Assembly: GCA_040752855.1 (NCBI GenBank)
Contig: JBFMHP010000025.1
Location: 1 to 64,000 of the forward strand
Source of the DNA: JBFMHP01 sp040752855
Lineage (GTDB): Bacteria > Pseudomonadota > Gammaproteobacteria > RBG-16-57-12
Length of the DNA stretch: 64,000 nucleotides
Direction of reading: 5' to 3'
In this document: positions 55,953 to 64,000 of the stretch, piece by piece
How the letters are laid out: every line of letters begins with the position of its first letter
Numbering within the stretch: position 1 is the first letter of the stretch
Program-made: the position numbers and the translations under genes
Notes under the pieces: model-generated
The model's database searches: none
Told to the model about the DNA's origin: nothing
The model's input: the letters and a program-made list of their open reading frames with translations, nothing else

Positions 55953-57323
55953 GTGGCCAAGATCAAAACCGTTTATGTGTGCAATGATTGCGGCGCGCAG
56001 GCGAGCAAGTGGGCCGGGCAGTGTTTCGAGTGCGGCGCGTGGAATTCCATGGTCGAGGAACAGCAGGCCGCGCCCTCCGGCAAGACGCATCCGCGTTTCA
56101 CGGGTTACGCCGGCGAGTCGCAGGTCACCACGATCGCCGAGGTGTCGCAACAGCAATTGCAGCGCACGCCCACGGGCTTGAGCGAACTCGACCGCGTGCT
56201 GGGCGAGGGGCTGGTGCACGGGGCGGTGATCCTGATCGGCGGCGATCCGGGTATCGGCAAATCCACGCTGCTGTTGCAGGCCGTTGCGGCTTTGAGCGAG
56301 AAGCTGCGCGGTCTGTATGTCACCGGCGAAGAATCCTTGCATCAGGTGAGCATGCGCGCACAGCGTTTGGGACTTTCGCTCGATGCACTGCAACTGCTCA
56401 CCGAGACGCGCGTCGAACGCATCCTCGAGGTCGCCCGCCAGGAAAAGCCGCAGGTGCTGGTGATCGACTCGATCCAGACCATGTACACCGAGGCGCTGCA
56501 ATCCGCGCCGGGCGCCGTCGGCCAGCTGCGAGAGAGCACTGCCATGCTGGTGCGTTTCGCCAAGCAGACCAACACCGCGATCTTTCTGGTGGGGCACGTG
56601 ACCAAAGAAGGCACGCTGGCTGGGCCGCGCGTGCTGGAGCACATGGTCGACACCGTGCTTTATTTCGAAGGCGAGAGCAACAGCACCTATCGCGCCGTGC
56701 GCGCGATCAAGAATCGCTTCGGCGCGGTGAATGAACTCGGCATGTTCGCCATGACCGAAAAAGGCCTGCGCGTGGTGAGCAATCCATCGGCGATGTTTCT
56801 CTCACGCCACGAGCAACCGGTGCCTGGCAGCGTGGTGATGGTCACTCGAGAGGGCACGCGCCCGCTGCTGATTGAAGTGCAGGCCTTGGTTGACAACAGT
56901 CATCTCTCCAATCCGCGCCGCGTGTGTTTAGGACTCGAACAGAATCGCCTGGCGATGCTGCTCGCCGTGCTGCACCGCCACGGCGGCATCGCCACCTTCG
57001 ATCAGGACGTGTTCGTCAATGTCGTCGGGGGCGTGCGCGTGACCGAAACCGCGGCCGATCTGCCCGTGATCCTCTCGGTGCTCTCCAGCTTGCGCAACCG
57101 CCCGCTGCCGGAGGATCTGGTGGTGTTCGGCGAAGTGGGACTGGCCGGTGAGATCCGCCCGGTGCAAAGCGGTCAGGAGCGCTTGAAGGAAGCCGCCAAA
57201 CATGGCTTGAAGCGCGCCATCATCCCCAAGGCTAACGCGCCGAAGTCGCTTGTGATCGAATCGATGGAGATCATCCCGGTCGCGCGCCTCAGCGAGGCCT
57301 TGTCGCATCTCTCGAGCTTTTGA
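55953..57323 (+). CDS. radA: DNA repair protein RadA
   Basis: 456 residues from GTG 55953 behind GGGAGG. The N-terminal zinc finger is CNDCGAQASKWAGQCFECG. The RecA-like domain has Walker A GGDPGIGKSTLLLQAVAALS, Walker B VLVIDSIQTMYTEAL and the RadA-specific KNRFG motif. The C-terminal Lon-like domain contains NVVGGVRVTETAADLPVILS. It promotes branch migration in recombination. No terminator was clear downstream. Confidence 0.97.
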   Translation: MAKIKTVYVCNDCGAQASKWAGQCFECGAWNSMVEEQQAAPSGKTHPRFTGYAGESQVTTIAEVSQQQLQRTPTGLSELDRVLGEGLVHGAVILIGGDPGIGKSTLLLQAVAALSEKLRGLYVTGEESLHQVSMRAQRLGLSLDALQLLTETRVERILEVARQEKPQVLVIDSIQTMYTEALQSAPGAVGQLRESTAMLVRFAKQTNTAIFLVGHVTKEGTLAGPRVLEHMVDTVLYFEGESNSTYRAVRAIKNRFGAVNELGMFAMTEKGLRVVSNPSAMFLSRHEQPVPGSVVMVTREGTRPLLIEVQALVDNSHLSNPRRVCLGLEQNRLAMLLAVLHRHGGIATFDQDVFVNVVGGVRVTETAADLPVILSVLSSLRNRPLPEDLVVFGEVGLAGEIRPVQSGQERLKEAAKHGLKRAIIPKANAPKSLVIESMEIIPVARLSEALSHLSSF

Positions 57324-57550
57324 TTTCCTTCGTTTTGTGGGTGAAATGCGGCTTGCCCCGCTTCAGCATTGCTGAACTTAAGGTTCACCTGCTACTTGCC
57401 GAAAACCTCCAGGCACACGTTCAAAATGTGATGTTCGATTAACGCCGGTTCCAGTTCGCCACGATTCAGCAATTCTGACGTATGCGGCAAGGGAATCCGC
57501 CGGGTCTCCTGAATGAGATAGTCGCATCAGGGCTGTTAGCGAGGATGGAC

Positions 57551-58852
57551 ATGAACTATATACTCGAACGTCGACTGAAAACATTGGGGTGGTTAACTCT
57601 TGGATTGGCACTGGCGGGTGCGCTTGCCTTTGTCATGATTCGAGATACCGCCGGCTATTTCGTCGAGCGCCAGGCCGTGGCGGTGGCCGAAATGGTGGTC
57701 ACCCTATCCAAGACCGCGCGGTCGGTTTATTCCCAGGAGGTCGTCAAGAAGCTGCAAAAGGACGGCACCGGCAGCAACGTCGACTTCGAGCATATGCCTG
57801 GGTATATTCCCATCCCCGCTCAGTTCCTAAAGCTGCTGGGGCAGGCCTCGACCAAGAATACCTCTCATCTTTTTCAGTATCGCCCCGTGAGCAAGTGGAA
57901 TCTGGAACCCACTCAGGGCTTGACGGACGATTTCTTGCGCTGGGCCTGGCCCCAACTGGAAAGCCAGGATCAGGCGCAGCCGGACAAGCCCATCGATTGG
58001 AAGCCCGTTTGGCGCATCGAAACCCAAGCCGACGGCACCAAGGCATTGCGCTATCTGGCGGCCGATCCCGCCTCAAGCCAGTTGTGCGTCGACTGCCACA
58101 ACAGCTACGAGCGGACTGAAGCGGTTGTCGCCCGGCGTCAGGCCGATCAGATCCCGACAGGCAAGGAGTGGCAGATGAATCAGCTGATGGGGGCGCTGTC
58201 GGTCACTGTTCCGCTCGAGCGCATCGAGACGATGGCAGCCGAGCAAATCCGCCGCGCCGTATTGTGGATCGTAGGCATTCTGCTCAGCAGCCTTGTTGCC
58301 ATCGGCGTGGCCTGGAGCTGGAGCGCGGCGCAGCGGCGCAAGGTGGCCCACCTCTCTTGGCAGGCTACCCATGATGCACTGACGGAGTTGACCAACCGGC
58401 GCGGCTTCGAGCGTAGCCTGAATCGCTTTTGGGTGTCTGCGACCGAAGAGGATAAGCCACATACCTTGGCCATGATCGATTTGGATAACTTCAAACCGAT
58501 TAATGACACCTACGGCCACCATGCCGGGGACGAGGTGCTCAAGCTGGTGGCTAAGACCATCAAATCGCATGTGCGTGCATCCGATGTCGTGGCGCGGCTG
58601 GGTGGCGACGAATTTGCCGTTCTCTTTCATGGTTGCCCGACGGACAGGGCGCTGGGCATTGCGGAAACCATCTGCCAGGCCATCCAGGATGCGAAGCTGG
58701 ACTGGGATGGCCACAAGCTTGGAGTGGGCGCCAGTATTGGCTTGGCCGTGATCACCGGAAAGACCGAGAGCGTCCGCGACGTAGTGGAGACCGCCGATGC
58801 TGCATGCTATACCGCCAAAAAAGCGGGCAAGAATCGGGTATTTGGCGGCTAG
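57551..58852 (+). CDS. Membrane diguanylate cyclase with haem-type DUF3365 sensor
   Basis: 433 residues from ATG 57551, chosen because GCGAGG lies 7 bp before it; ATG 57545 is the alternative. TM helix (LGWLTLGLALAGALAFVMIR) followed by a periplasmic Tll0287-like (DUF3365) domain, residues about 35-225, whose C179-VD-C182-H183 motif should bind haem covalently. A second TM helix (AVLWIVGILLSSLVAIGVAW) precedes the GGDEF domain (265-433), with GGDEF at 351-355 and an inhibitory site RASD at 342-345. A redox- or gas-sensing cyclase is likely. The stop codon is provided by the MITE-like element at 58849. Confidence 0.9.
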   Translation: MNYILERRLKTLGWLTLGLALAGALAFVMIRDTAGYFVERQAVAVAEMVVTLSKTARSVYSQEVVKKLQKDGTGSNVDFEHMPGYIPIPAQFLKLLGQASTKNTSHLFQYRPVSKWNLEPTQGLTDDFLRWAWPQLESQDQAQPDKPIDWKPVWRIETQADGTKALRYLAADPASSQLCVDCHNSYERTEAVVARRQADQIPTGKEWQMNQLMGALSVTVPLERIETMAAEQIRRAVLWIVGILLSSLVAIGVAWSWSAAQRRKVAHLSWQATHDALTELTNRRGFERSLNRFWVSATEEDKPHTLAMIDLDNFKPINDTYGHHAGDEVLKLVAKTIKSHVRASDVVARLGGDEFAVLFHGCPTDRALGIAETICQAIQDAKLDWDGHKLGVGASIGLAVITGKTESVRDVVETADAACYTAKKAGKNRVFGG

Positions 58853-59015
58853 GAGTCTGCGCGGCAGAAAAACGCGTCGCGAAAAAGTGGGAGAGCGAGG
58901 CAGTTTTTTTGATCGTTTGCGGAAGATAGTGGGCACTATCTGACGAAAAGGATCGAGAAAGCGGGCTGCTCTCCCACTTGTGCAGCAGCGTTTCTTTCTG
59001 CCGCCAGACTCCTAG
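58849..59015 (+). mobile_element. MITE-like 167-bp palindrome with 7-bp target duplication
   Basis: The left end CTAGGAGTCTGCGCGGCAGA and right end TCTGCCGCCAGACTCCTAG are inverted repeats. The similarity continues inward (AAGTGGGAGAGC against GCTCTCCCACTT) to a central AGATAGTGGGCACTATCT. TTGGCGG directly flanks both ends (58842-58848 and 59016-59022), a perfect 7-bp target duplication. It holds no open frame of note. The parent transposase family is not known to me. Confidence 0.85.
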
Positions 59016-59022
59016 TTGGCGG

Positions 59023-59359
59023 AATGGCGTCGGAACCCACACGCCTGTTCAAGTGCAATAAAATCACCTGCCTGGATCAACTCCCCCTGCATCGCGATAG
59101 AGTTCGGATGAAGGGGAGATGCGATGTTATTACTTCCAGTTTGTCATTCTTGATTCCGTATTTCGCCCTACCGAATCCATCCATGGTCTCATGACTCCGA
59201 ATTTCGTTTTGTTATTTATCATAGCGCCAAGGTAACTTACACTCTAACAACAAGGTGCTAGGGATTGTTGGATCACATCAATAGAAATTGATGGAGATTG
59301 GATGTTTCTACTAAGGTAGAGTCTGTATCCGTGTGATTGCTTAATTAGAGAGAAATGAT
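59023..59359. other. Intergenic region, no gene seen
   Basis: 337 bp. If the MITE and one target copy are removed, the GGDEF frame would stay open to a TGA at 59192-59194 (57 more codons). Otherwise nothing is recognised; AATTAGAGAG near 59343 may be part of the PilZ gene's ribosome site. Confidence 0.4.
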
Positions 59360-59635
59360 ATGTCTAAAGAAAAACGAAAATATCCGCGCGAACCAATGGA
59401 TACTGAGGCTGTAATTAGGCATGAGTCCATCGGTGAGCAGAATGTTATCGTCAAAGATGCATCTGAAGGCGGTTTTTACATTGTATCCACTACCTGTAAC
59501 TTACCGCCGGTGGGCAGCATGGTTCAGGTGATAGTGAAGAACCCGGGGGGTGGGGAATTACAGAGCTGTCAGATGCGGATTGTGCGTGTAGATAGTGATG
59601 GGTGTGGCATCGGACTCATTCCCTGTGAATCCTGA
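59360..59635 (+). CDS. PilZ-domain c-di-GMP receptor
   Basis: 91 residues, a stand-alone PilZ domain. R6-KYP-R10 is the RxxxR motif and D33-A-S35-EG-G38 the D/NxSxxG motif, so c-di-GMP binding is expected. The beta-barrel strands (VGSMVQVIVKNPGG, MRIVRVDSDGCGIGL) complete the fold. It lies downstream of a diguanylate cyclase gene but is separated by the MITE and about 340 bp, so it probably has its own promoter. Confidence 0.85.
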   Translation: MSKEKRKYPREPMDTEAVIRHESIGEQNVIVKDASEGGFYIVSTTCNLPPVGSMVQVIVKNPGGGELQSCQMRIVRVDSDGCGIGLIPCES

Positions 59636-59814
59636 GCGCTCATGAAAACGTGAATCATGCATGCCTAAGGACTGGGCGGCGGCGTAACATTGTTGCCGTC
59701 CCAGGGCGCAATAGGGGATAGCTGTATTGCGTCGAATCATTGTTGTCCCATCCGGCACAATGTCCTTCGCTTACTGCATTCTGCTGTTGAATCTCAATCA
59801 ATATTGGAGCGCTT

Positions 59815-60198
59815 ATGCCAGGCCCCGCACGTGCCGGGTTATCCATCTACGCCAAAGATCAACAACGCATGGCGAGCTTCTACCAACTCGTTGTTGGTAT
59901 GTCTCGAATTCACGATTCCAGTGAAGTAATCGTCCTTCAATCAACTGATATTCAATTTGTTATTCATCGTATTCCACAAAACAGAGTTGCGGGCATTACC
60001 ATCAGTGCCCCGCCTCAGCTGCGTGACTCGGCATTGAAATTCTTCTTCACCGTTCCGAGTATTTCAGCAGCAAGATCAACGGCGGGGGAGCTGGGCGGTG
60101 ATGTTGGGTTTGAGCAGCGGCAAGGACCTGGTCTTGTCGTTTGCAACGGAAATGACCCGGAGGAGGATGTCTTTCATGTGCGAGAAAGCGTAGCCTAA
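59815..60198 (+). CDS. VOC (glyoxalase-like) family protein
   Basis: 127 residues. The N-terminal part (RAGLSIYAKDQQRMASFYQL, then VVGMSRIHDSSEVIVLQS) and the C-terminal GLVVCNGNDPEEDVFHVRE fit a single vicinal-oxygen-chelate module; the usual metal ligands are not obvious. The substrate is unknown. There is no operon partner with a clear link. Confidence 0.6.
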   Translation: MPGPARAGLSIYAKDQQRMASFYQLVVGMSRIHDSSEVIVLQSTDIQFVIHRIPQNRVAGITISAPPQLRDSALKFFFTVPSISAARSTAGELGGDVGFEQRQGPGLVVCNGNDPEEDVFHVRESVA

Positions 60199-60352
60199 CA
60201 ACAATCATCAAGGCTGTTGATGGGGCGCCTAATCACAGGGAAGCTCTTATGCGTGGCAATGCAAACGAAATTTTGCTTCTTGGGTCTATACTCAGTGCAG
60301 TAGCAGTGCTGTTGCACTTCGTATGCATTCCGGTTTGATAGGAGAAAAACCC

Positions 60353-60640
60353 ATGTTTGTTGTGCTTCTTAAATTTTCTGGCGACAAAGGCAAAGCAGGA
60401 CAATTCATGGAAGGTCACAACGCATGGATAAAACGGGGTTTTGAGGACGGCGTATTTTTGTTAGTGGGTAGTCTTCAGCCTAATTTGGGTGGTGCAATAC
60501 TGGCTCATAATACCGCGTTGCCGGATCTTCAGCGCCGGGTGAACGACGATCCGTTTGTCGCAGAAGGTGTTGTGAACGCGGAAATTCTTGAAATCACGCC
60601 TGCAAAAGTTGATGAACGTCTACAATCTATTATCAGCTGA
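60353..60640 (+). CDS. YciI-like protein
   Basis: 95 residues from ATG 60353 behind AGGAG. The pattern (FVVLLKFSGDKGKAGQFMEG, HNAWIKRGFEDGVFLLVGSL, DDPFVAEGVVNAEILEITPA) fits the YciI ferredoxin-like fold, a small dimeric family with unclear function. The DDPFV motif is the family's usual conserved end. Confidence 0.75.
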   Translation: MFVVLLKFSGDKGKAGQFMEGHNAWIKRGFEDGVFLLVGSLQPNLGGAILAHNTALPDLQRRVNDDPFVAEGVVNAEILEITPAKVDERLQSIIS

Positions 60641-60684
60641 GCCACTTTCATATCTCGTATCATTTTTGAACGGAGGGTCGGCGC

Positions 60685-61296
60685 ATGAGCACGACGATAG
60701 TGGGTTCCGACGGAAAGCCACGCTGCCGCTGGTGCAGCGCTGCACCGGAGTTTCTGGCCTATCACGATACCGAGTGGGGGTTCCCGGTCAGCGATGATCA
60801 TCGCCTTTTCGAGAAATTGAGTCTGGAAGGTTTTCAGTCCGGACTGAGCTGGCGCACCATCCTCGCCAAGCGCGAAAACTTCCGCGCCGCCTTCCATGAT
60901 TTCGATTTCGACAGGATTGCGCGCTACACCCAGCGTGATCTCGATCGTCTGCTTAAGGACGAAGGGATCGTTCGTCATCGGGGGAAGATCGAGGCGGTCA
61001 TCAATAATGCGCAGCGGGCCAAGGAGCTCGTCAAACAAGAAGGTTCGCTGGCCGCCTTCGTCTGGCGCTACGAACCGGGCGCCGAGCAGCTTGTCAAGCC
61101 GCAGACCGCCTCTACCTCGGCGGCATCGCTCGCCTTATCGAAAGAACTGAAAAAGCTCGGCTGGAAATTCGTCGGACCGACAACTGTCTACGCCTTCATG
61201 CAAGCCATGGGCTTGATCAACGATCATGTGGAAGACTGTGTGATCAGGGTCAAAGTCGAGCGAGCGCGCAAGAGTTTCAGGCCACCCGCGCGCTGA
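60685..61296 (+). CDS. tag: DNA-3-methyladenine glycosylase I
   Basis: 203 residues. PRCRWCSAAPEFLAYHDTEW and GFPVSDDHRLFEKLSLEGFQ (family YHDxEWGxP), SGLSWRTILAKRENFRAAF, the helix-hairpin-helix region and LKKLGWKFVGPTTVYAFMQA, MGLINDH are all Tag motifs. Zinc would be held by Cys near the N-terminus and His near the end. It removes 3-methyladenine from alkylated DNA. It may be read with the YciI gene 44 bp upstream. Confidence 0.93.
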   Translation: MSTTIVGSDGKPRCRWCSAAPEFLAYHDTEWGFPVSDDHRLFEKLSLEGFQSGLSWRTILAKRENFRAAFHDFDFDRIARYTQRDLDRLLKDEGIVRHRGKIEAVINNAQRAKELVKQEGSLAAFVWRYEPGAEQLVKPQTASTSAASLALSKELKKLGWKFVGPTTVYAFMQAMGLINDHVEDCVIRVKVERARKSFRPPAR

Positions 61297-61337
61297 CAAA
61301 TCCCGTATTCAACCCAGATTTGTTCAGCAAGCATGAC

Positions 61338-61367
61338 AAAAAAAGGGCCGACAAGATCGTCGGCCCC
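61338..61367 (-). terminator. Rho-independent terminator of the large lipoprotein gene
   Basis: GGGCCGAC and GTCGGCCC form an 8-bp stem; on the minus strand it is followed by seven T (A run at 61338-61344). It lies 20 bp after the lipoprotein stop and may also end tag transcripts from the other side. Confidence 0.85.
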
Positions 61368-61387
61368 GAAGTGTGCATCGCGCACGG

Positions 61388-63991
61388 TTATTGGGCGTAG
61401 CCTCGCTCGCGGTAGAGCGCCTCGATCTCCGCCTGGGTAAGCGCGCGGTTGTAGATGCGCACATCGTCGACGGCCGCGTTCAGGCCACCGAACTCATCCG
61501 CTTCAGTGCCGTCGCAGCTCGTGCCTTGGCCGACGTGCGCGCCCACGTAGAAGCGGCAGCGCCCCGGGTTGTTGAGCACGCCGTCTTCTTGCCTGGAGGC
61601 GACCAGTTGCCCGTTGTGGTAGAGCGCGACGGTGGACTTCCGGGTTTGCGTGTCGTAGCGCACCATGCCGACGTAGAACACCCATTCCCCGGCGGTCGGA
61701 CTCTGTGGGTCGATCAATTGCGCCTTGCCCGACGCGGCGGCGATGCCGCTCATGATGCCGAAGGCAATTTTGCCGCCATTGTCGTAGAAATTGAACCAGT
61801 CGCCTTGTCCTGCGATGCGGGCGCTGTTGAGGCTTTGGCCGTTGCTGACGCGCAGCCACAAGGCGATGGCGAAGTCCTGGCCGAAGGAAAGATTGCCGGT
61901 CGACAGCAACGGGAACAAGCCACTTTCGCCGTCGTTGGCGCGGAAGTTCATCGCCTTGCTTCCCTGGTTGAAACGGTCGCTCGTATAACCTTCGCGTCCG
62001 CGCAGCGACATGACGTGGCCTTGTTGATCGGTGTAGGCGCCGTCGAACGGCAGATACAGGGCAAGGTTGTCGCTGGGCACGGTGGTTTTGACTTCCACTG
62101 TTTCAGGACGGCTCGCCGCGAGGCGGCTATCGTAGGCGATGATGGCGACTTGGAACGTGCCGCTGGTGCCGTAGGTGTGGTTGACGGTCATGCTCGCGCC
62201 GCCGCTCCAGGGGATTTCCTCGACCGTGCCGTCCTTCCAGTCGATGACGAGTTTTGCCACACGGTCATCGGCGTCGGCCGCGTTGACGTTGAGGGTTACC
62301 TTGAAGCCGTCGTTGTCGGTGGTGACGCCGGTGATCACGGGGATCTCGTTGCGCGGACGATCCTGCGGATGCGTGCCCGCGCGCCACTCCTCCAGGTCGC
62401 TGGCGCCATCCTCATCCGTATCGGCGATCAGGGGATTGGAGTATACGCGCACTTGCGCATTGTTGAGCGTGATGTCCCAGCCGCCGACTTCCATTGAGTC
62501 CGACAAGCCATCGCCATCCGTGTCCGGGTTGTCGATATCGGTGCCGTAGAGCAATTCGGTGCGATTGCCGAGGCCGTCGCGATCGTCGTCCTGGATATAC
62601 ACCAAATGCAAGGTATGGCCCTTTTGCAATTGGATGTTGTCAAAGTCGTAGGCGCTCAGAATCAGGTTGTAATAATCCGTCTTGCTGGATACGCCGCCCT
62701 CCGTGGGGTAGGTGTGGGTGAGTATCCAATACGCGTTCTTCCTCGAGCTCATCTCTTGATTGCGCACGCTCGTCACGCCGCGGAATGAATCGCTGGCCTG
62801 GGTGTCGGTGCCGTGCACCCAAGAACCCGAGCCTGTCGTATAGGGAATGCGCAGGATCTCCTCGAACACTTGCTTGGCTGAGACGCCGGGATGCGCTTGA
62901 TCCAGCACCGTGGCCACGCGGTAAGTCTCCACCGGCCGGTCCAGTCCGAAGTCGATGATCACCTGTGCGGTGCGCGCGTTGATGTCGGTGCTCGCCAGCT
63001 CGAAGGATACCTCACCGTTGCCCTCCAGTGTGCCGACCACCGGTGCGATCACCAGGTTGGAGGAGTCGCGCAGCAGTTGCTTGAGGGTGTCGATGTTCAC
63101 GTTGGCGCCGAAGGTCAGCGGCGGCGTGGTTTCATTCGGTGTGAGCGTCACTTCGGGAAAAACGGCGGGGCCGCCGGAGGGGAAGAACGTCAGGTTCGCG
63201 ACCGGCTGTACGCGCGTGGGGTCGAGGGGATTGCCGACATAGGCCGAGAGCGTGAGATCCTTGAGTTTATAGGCGATGTCGCTATTGTTGGTGATGCGCA
63301 CCGTGGTCTGTATCTCGCCGCCTTCTACGGTCACGGTTTGCGAGCTCTCGCGGTTTTCGATGTCGGTCAGCGCCTGGTTGTTTTCCTGTTGATGTTCCTG
63401 CGACCAATTGGTGGAGGTCTCGTTGGTGGAGGCGTAGGAGAACTGATATCCCAGGGTCGCGCCGACCGAGGTGCCGCCGGTCAAGCCGAATTCGTGCTGC
63501 ACGCTTACCTCGACACTGGCAGTGTGTGTCATCTCCACGCTGTGGCTGTTGCTGCCGCCCCAGTTTCGGGTCTCGATGGTCGAGGTACCCGCGGTGCGCT
63601 CGGTCCCGACCGTCAGGCCGGTCGTATTGCCCTCGGTGTAGCGCATGGCGAAGTTCGGCGCGCTGGTGAGCGCGATATCCACTTTGGGCGCGTCGGCGAT
63701 GAGCGGATTGAACTGGAAGTTGTTGGTCTGCGCGGAAAACGCCTTGGTGATGATTTCCTCGTAATCATCGAACCCATCGCCGTCGGTGTCCCGCACCTCG
63801 GGGTTGGTGCGATAGGTGTTGATCTCGAGTTCGTCGCTCAGGCCGTCACCGTCACTGTCTTGATTGACGCTGGCGGGGGGATTGGACGGGCCGTTGTCGG
63901 CGCCGTCGCCGCCGTTGAGGCAGCCGGCAAGGCCCAGGACGGGCAGAAGTGCCGCCAAGGCTGTTGCTTGTGAGAATTTTTTCGTGTCCAT
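61388..63991 (-). CDS. Lipoprotein with protective-antigen-like pore domain, TSP3 and LamG domains
   Basis: 867 residues. The lipobox is LAGC24. Calcium-type TSP3 repeats DSDGDGLSDELE (45-56) and DTDGDGFDDYEE (68-79) are followed by residues about 92-340, which resemble domain 2 of anthrax protective antigen (Binary_toxB). FNPLIADAPKVDIAL aligns with PA FNPLVAAYPSVHVEM. An alternating Ser/Thr/hydrophobic stretch (HSVEMTHTASVEVSVQHEFG, TSVGATLGYQFSYASTNETS) sits where PA has its membrane-inserting loop, and TTVRITNNSDIAYKLKDLTL aligns with PA NANIRYVNTGTAPIYNV. A second Ca-binding block (470-555), a PKD-like domain and a C-terminal LamG domain (660-860) follow. It is probably a surface lipoprotein; pore formation is inference. 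The N-terminus is complete and the upstream region lies outside the window. Confidence 0.75.
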   Translation of the reverse strand: MDTKKFSQATALAALLPVLGLAGCLNGGDGADNGPSNPPASVNQDSDGDGLSDELEINTYRTNPEVRDTDGDGFDDYEEIITKAFSAQTNNFQFNPLIADAPKVDIALTSAPNFAMRYTEGNTTGLTVGTERTAGTSTIETRNWGGSNSHSVEMTHTASVEVSVQHEFGLTGGTSVGATLGYQFSYASTNETSTNWSQEHQQENNQALTDIENRESSQTVTVEGGEIQTTVRITNNSDIAYKLKDLTLSAYVGNPLDPTRVQPVANLTFFPSGGPAVFPEVTLTPNETTPPLTFGANVNIDTLKQLLRDSSNLVIAPVVGTLEGNGEVSFELASTDINARTAQVIIDFGLDRPVETYRVATVLDQAHPGVSAKQVFEEILRIPYTTGSGSWVHGTDTQASDSFRGVTSVRNQEMSSRKNAYWILTHTYPTEGGVSSKTDYYNLILSAYDFDNIQLQKGHTLHLVYIQDDDRDGLGNRTELLYGTDIDNPDTDGDGLSDSMEVGGWDITLNNAQVRVYSNPLIADTDEDGASDLEEWRAGTHPQDRPRNEIPVITGVTTDNDGFKVTLNVNAADADDRVAKLVIDWKDGTVEEIPWSGGASMTVNHTYGTSGTFQVAIIAYDSRLAASRPETVEVKTTVPSDNLALYLPFDGAYTDQQGHVMSLRGREGYTSDRFNQGSKAMNFRANDGESGLFPLLSTGNLSFGQDFAIALWLRVSNGQSLNSARIAGQGDWFNFYDNGGKIAFGIMSGIAAASGKAQLIDPQSPTAGEWVFYVGMVRYDTQTRKSTVALYHNGQLVASRQEDGVLNNPGRCRFYVGAHVGQGTSCDGTEADEFGGLNAAVDDVRIYNRALTQAEIEALYRERGYAQ

Positions 63992-64000
63992 ATTTCATTG

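Overview
The window reads as chromosomal DNA of a gammaproteobacterium. The order pyrG-kdsA-eno-ftsB-ispD-ispF-truD, the order tRNA-Leu/rnr-rlmB-rpsF-rpsR-rplI-dnaB-alr-radA, and accA followed by tilS are all typical of that class. I cannot fix the order or genus. The backbone is GC-rich; the first 8 kb is clearly more AT-rich and differs in codon use.

Positions 1-8110 are an accessory region with every intact gene on the minus strand. It looks like an integron cassette array without an integrase in view (a CALIN-type cluster). Two complete attC sites (681-737, 7435-7501) overlap the stop codons of their cassette genes, and three half attC sites end against short interspersed repeats built around TGGTGGGTGTCC or TGATGGGTGTCC. 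Cargo includes an AAA/STAND-like ATPase with a C-terminal TIR domain, an AP2-HNH nuclease tightly coupled to a HEPN-like protein, a protein with a HEPN RNxxxH motif, a two-helix membrane protein and a small conserved hypothetical. An IS5-family end, an IS4-family fragment, a truncated Calx-beta lipoprotein and a frameshifted membrane gene show decay. This is the most defence-like part of the window.

Positions 8449-9855 hold a small cupin/oxidoreductase operon. The backbone starts with dnaE (10162-13635). Its last codons plus a REP-like palindrome are repeated in tandem about eight times (unit 137 bp) up to accA. tilS follows, converging on a DUF155/HD-GYP pair. Next comes a substrate-binding lipoprotein overlapping a PAS-PAS-GGDEF-EAL protein, then the CTP/KDO/enolase/isoprenoid block to truD (23307-29754).

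Positions 30027-47223 are lineage-specific: a Sel1-like protein, a second substrate-binding protein/histidine kinase/REC-GGDEF-EAL locus, a secreted protein with two CxxCH modules and a HAF-repeat C-terminus, a 921-residue lipoprotein of no known family, an IS4 remnant, and a 1651-residue TPR protein with a C39-like peptidase domain.

Positions 47517-57323 are again core: tRNA-Leu(CAG), rnr, rlmB, the S6/S18/L9 ribosomal operon with a candidate S6:S18-binding leader, dnaB, alr and radA. The right end (57551-63991) has a haem-type GGDEF protein whose stop codon lies in a 167-bp MITE-like palindrome with a perfect 7-bp target duplication. After it come a PilZ protein, a VOC protein, a YciI-like protein, a 3-methyladenine glycosylase, and a large lipoprotein whose middle resembles the pore-forming part of anthrax protective antigen. 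Cyclic-di-GMP signalling recurs: three GGDEF proteins (two with EAL domains), one HD-GYP and one PilZ protein.
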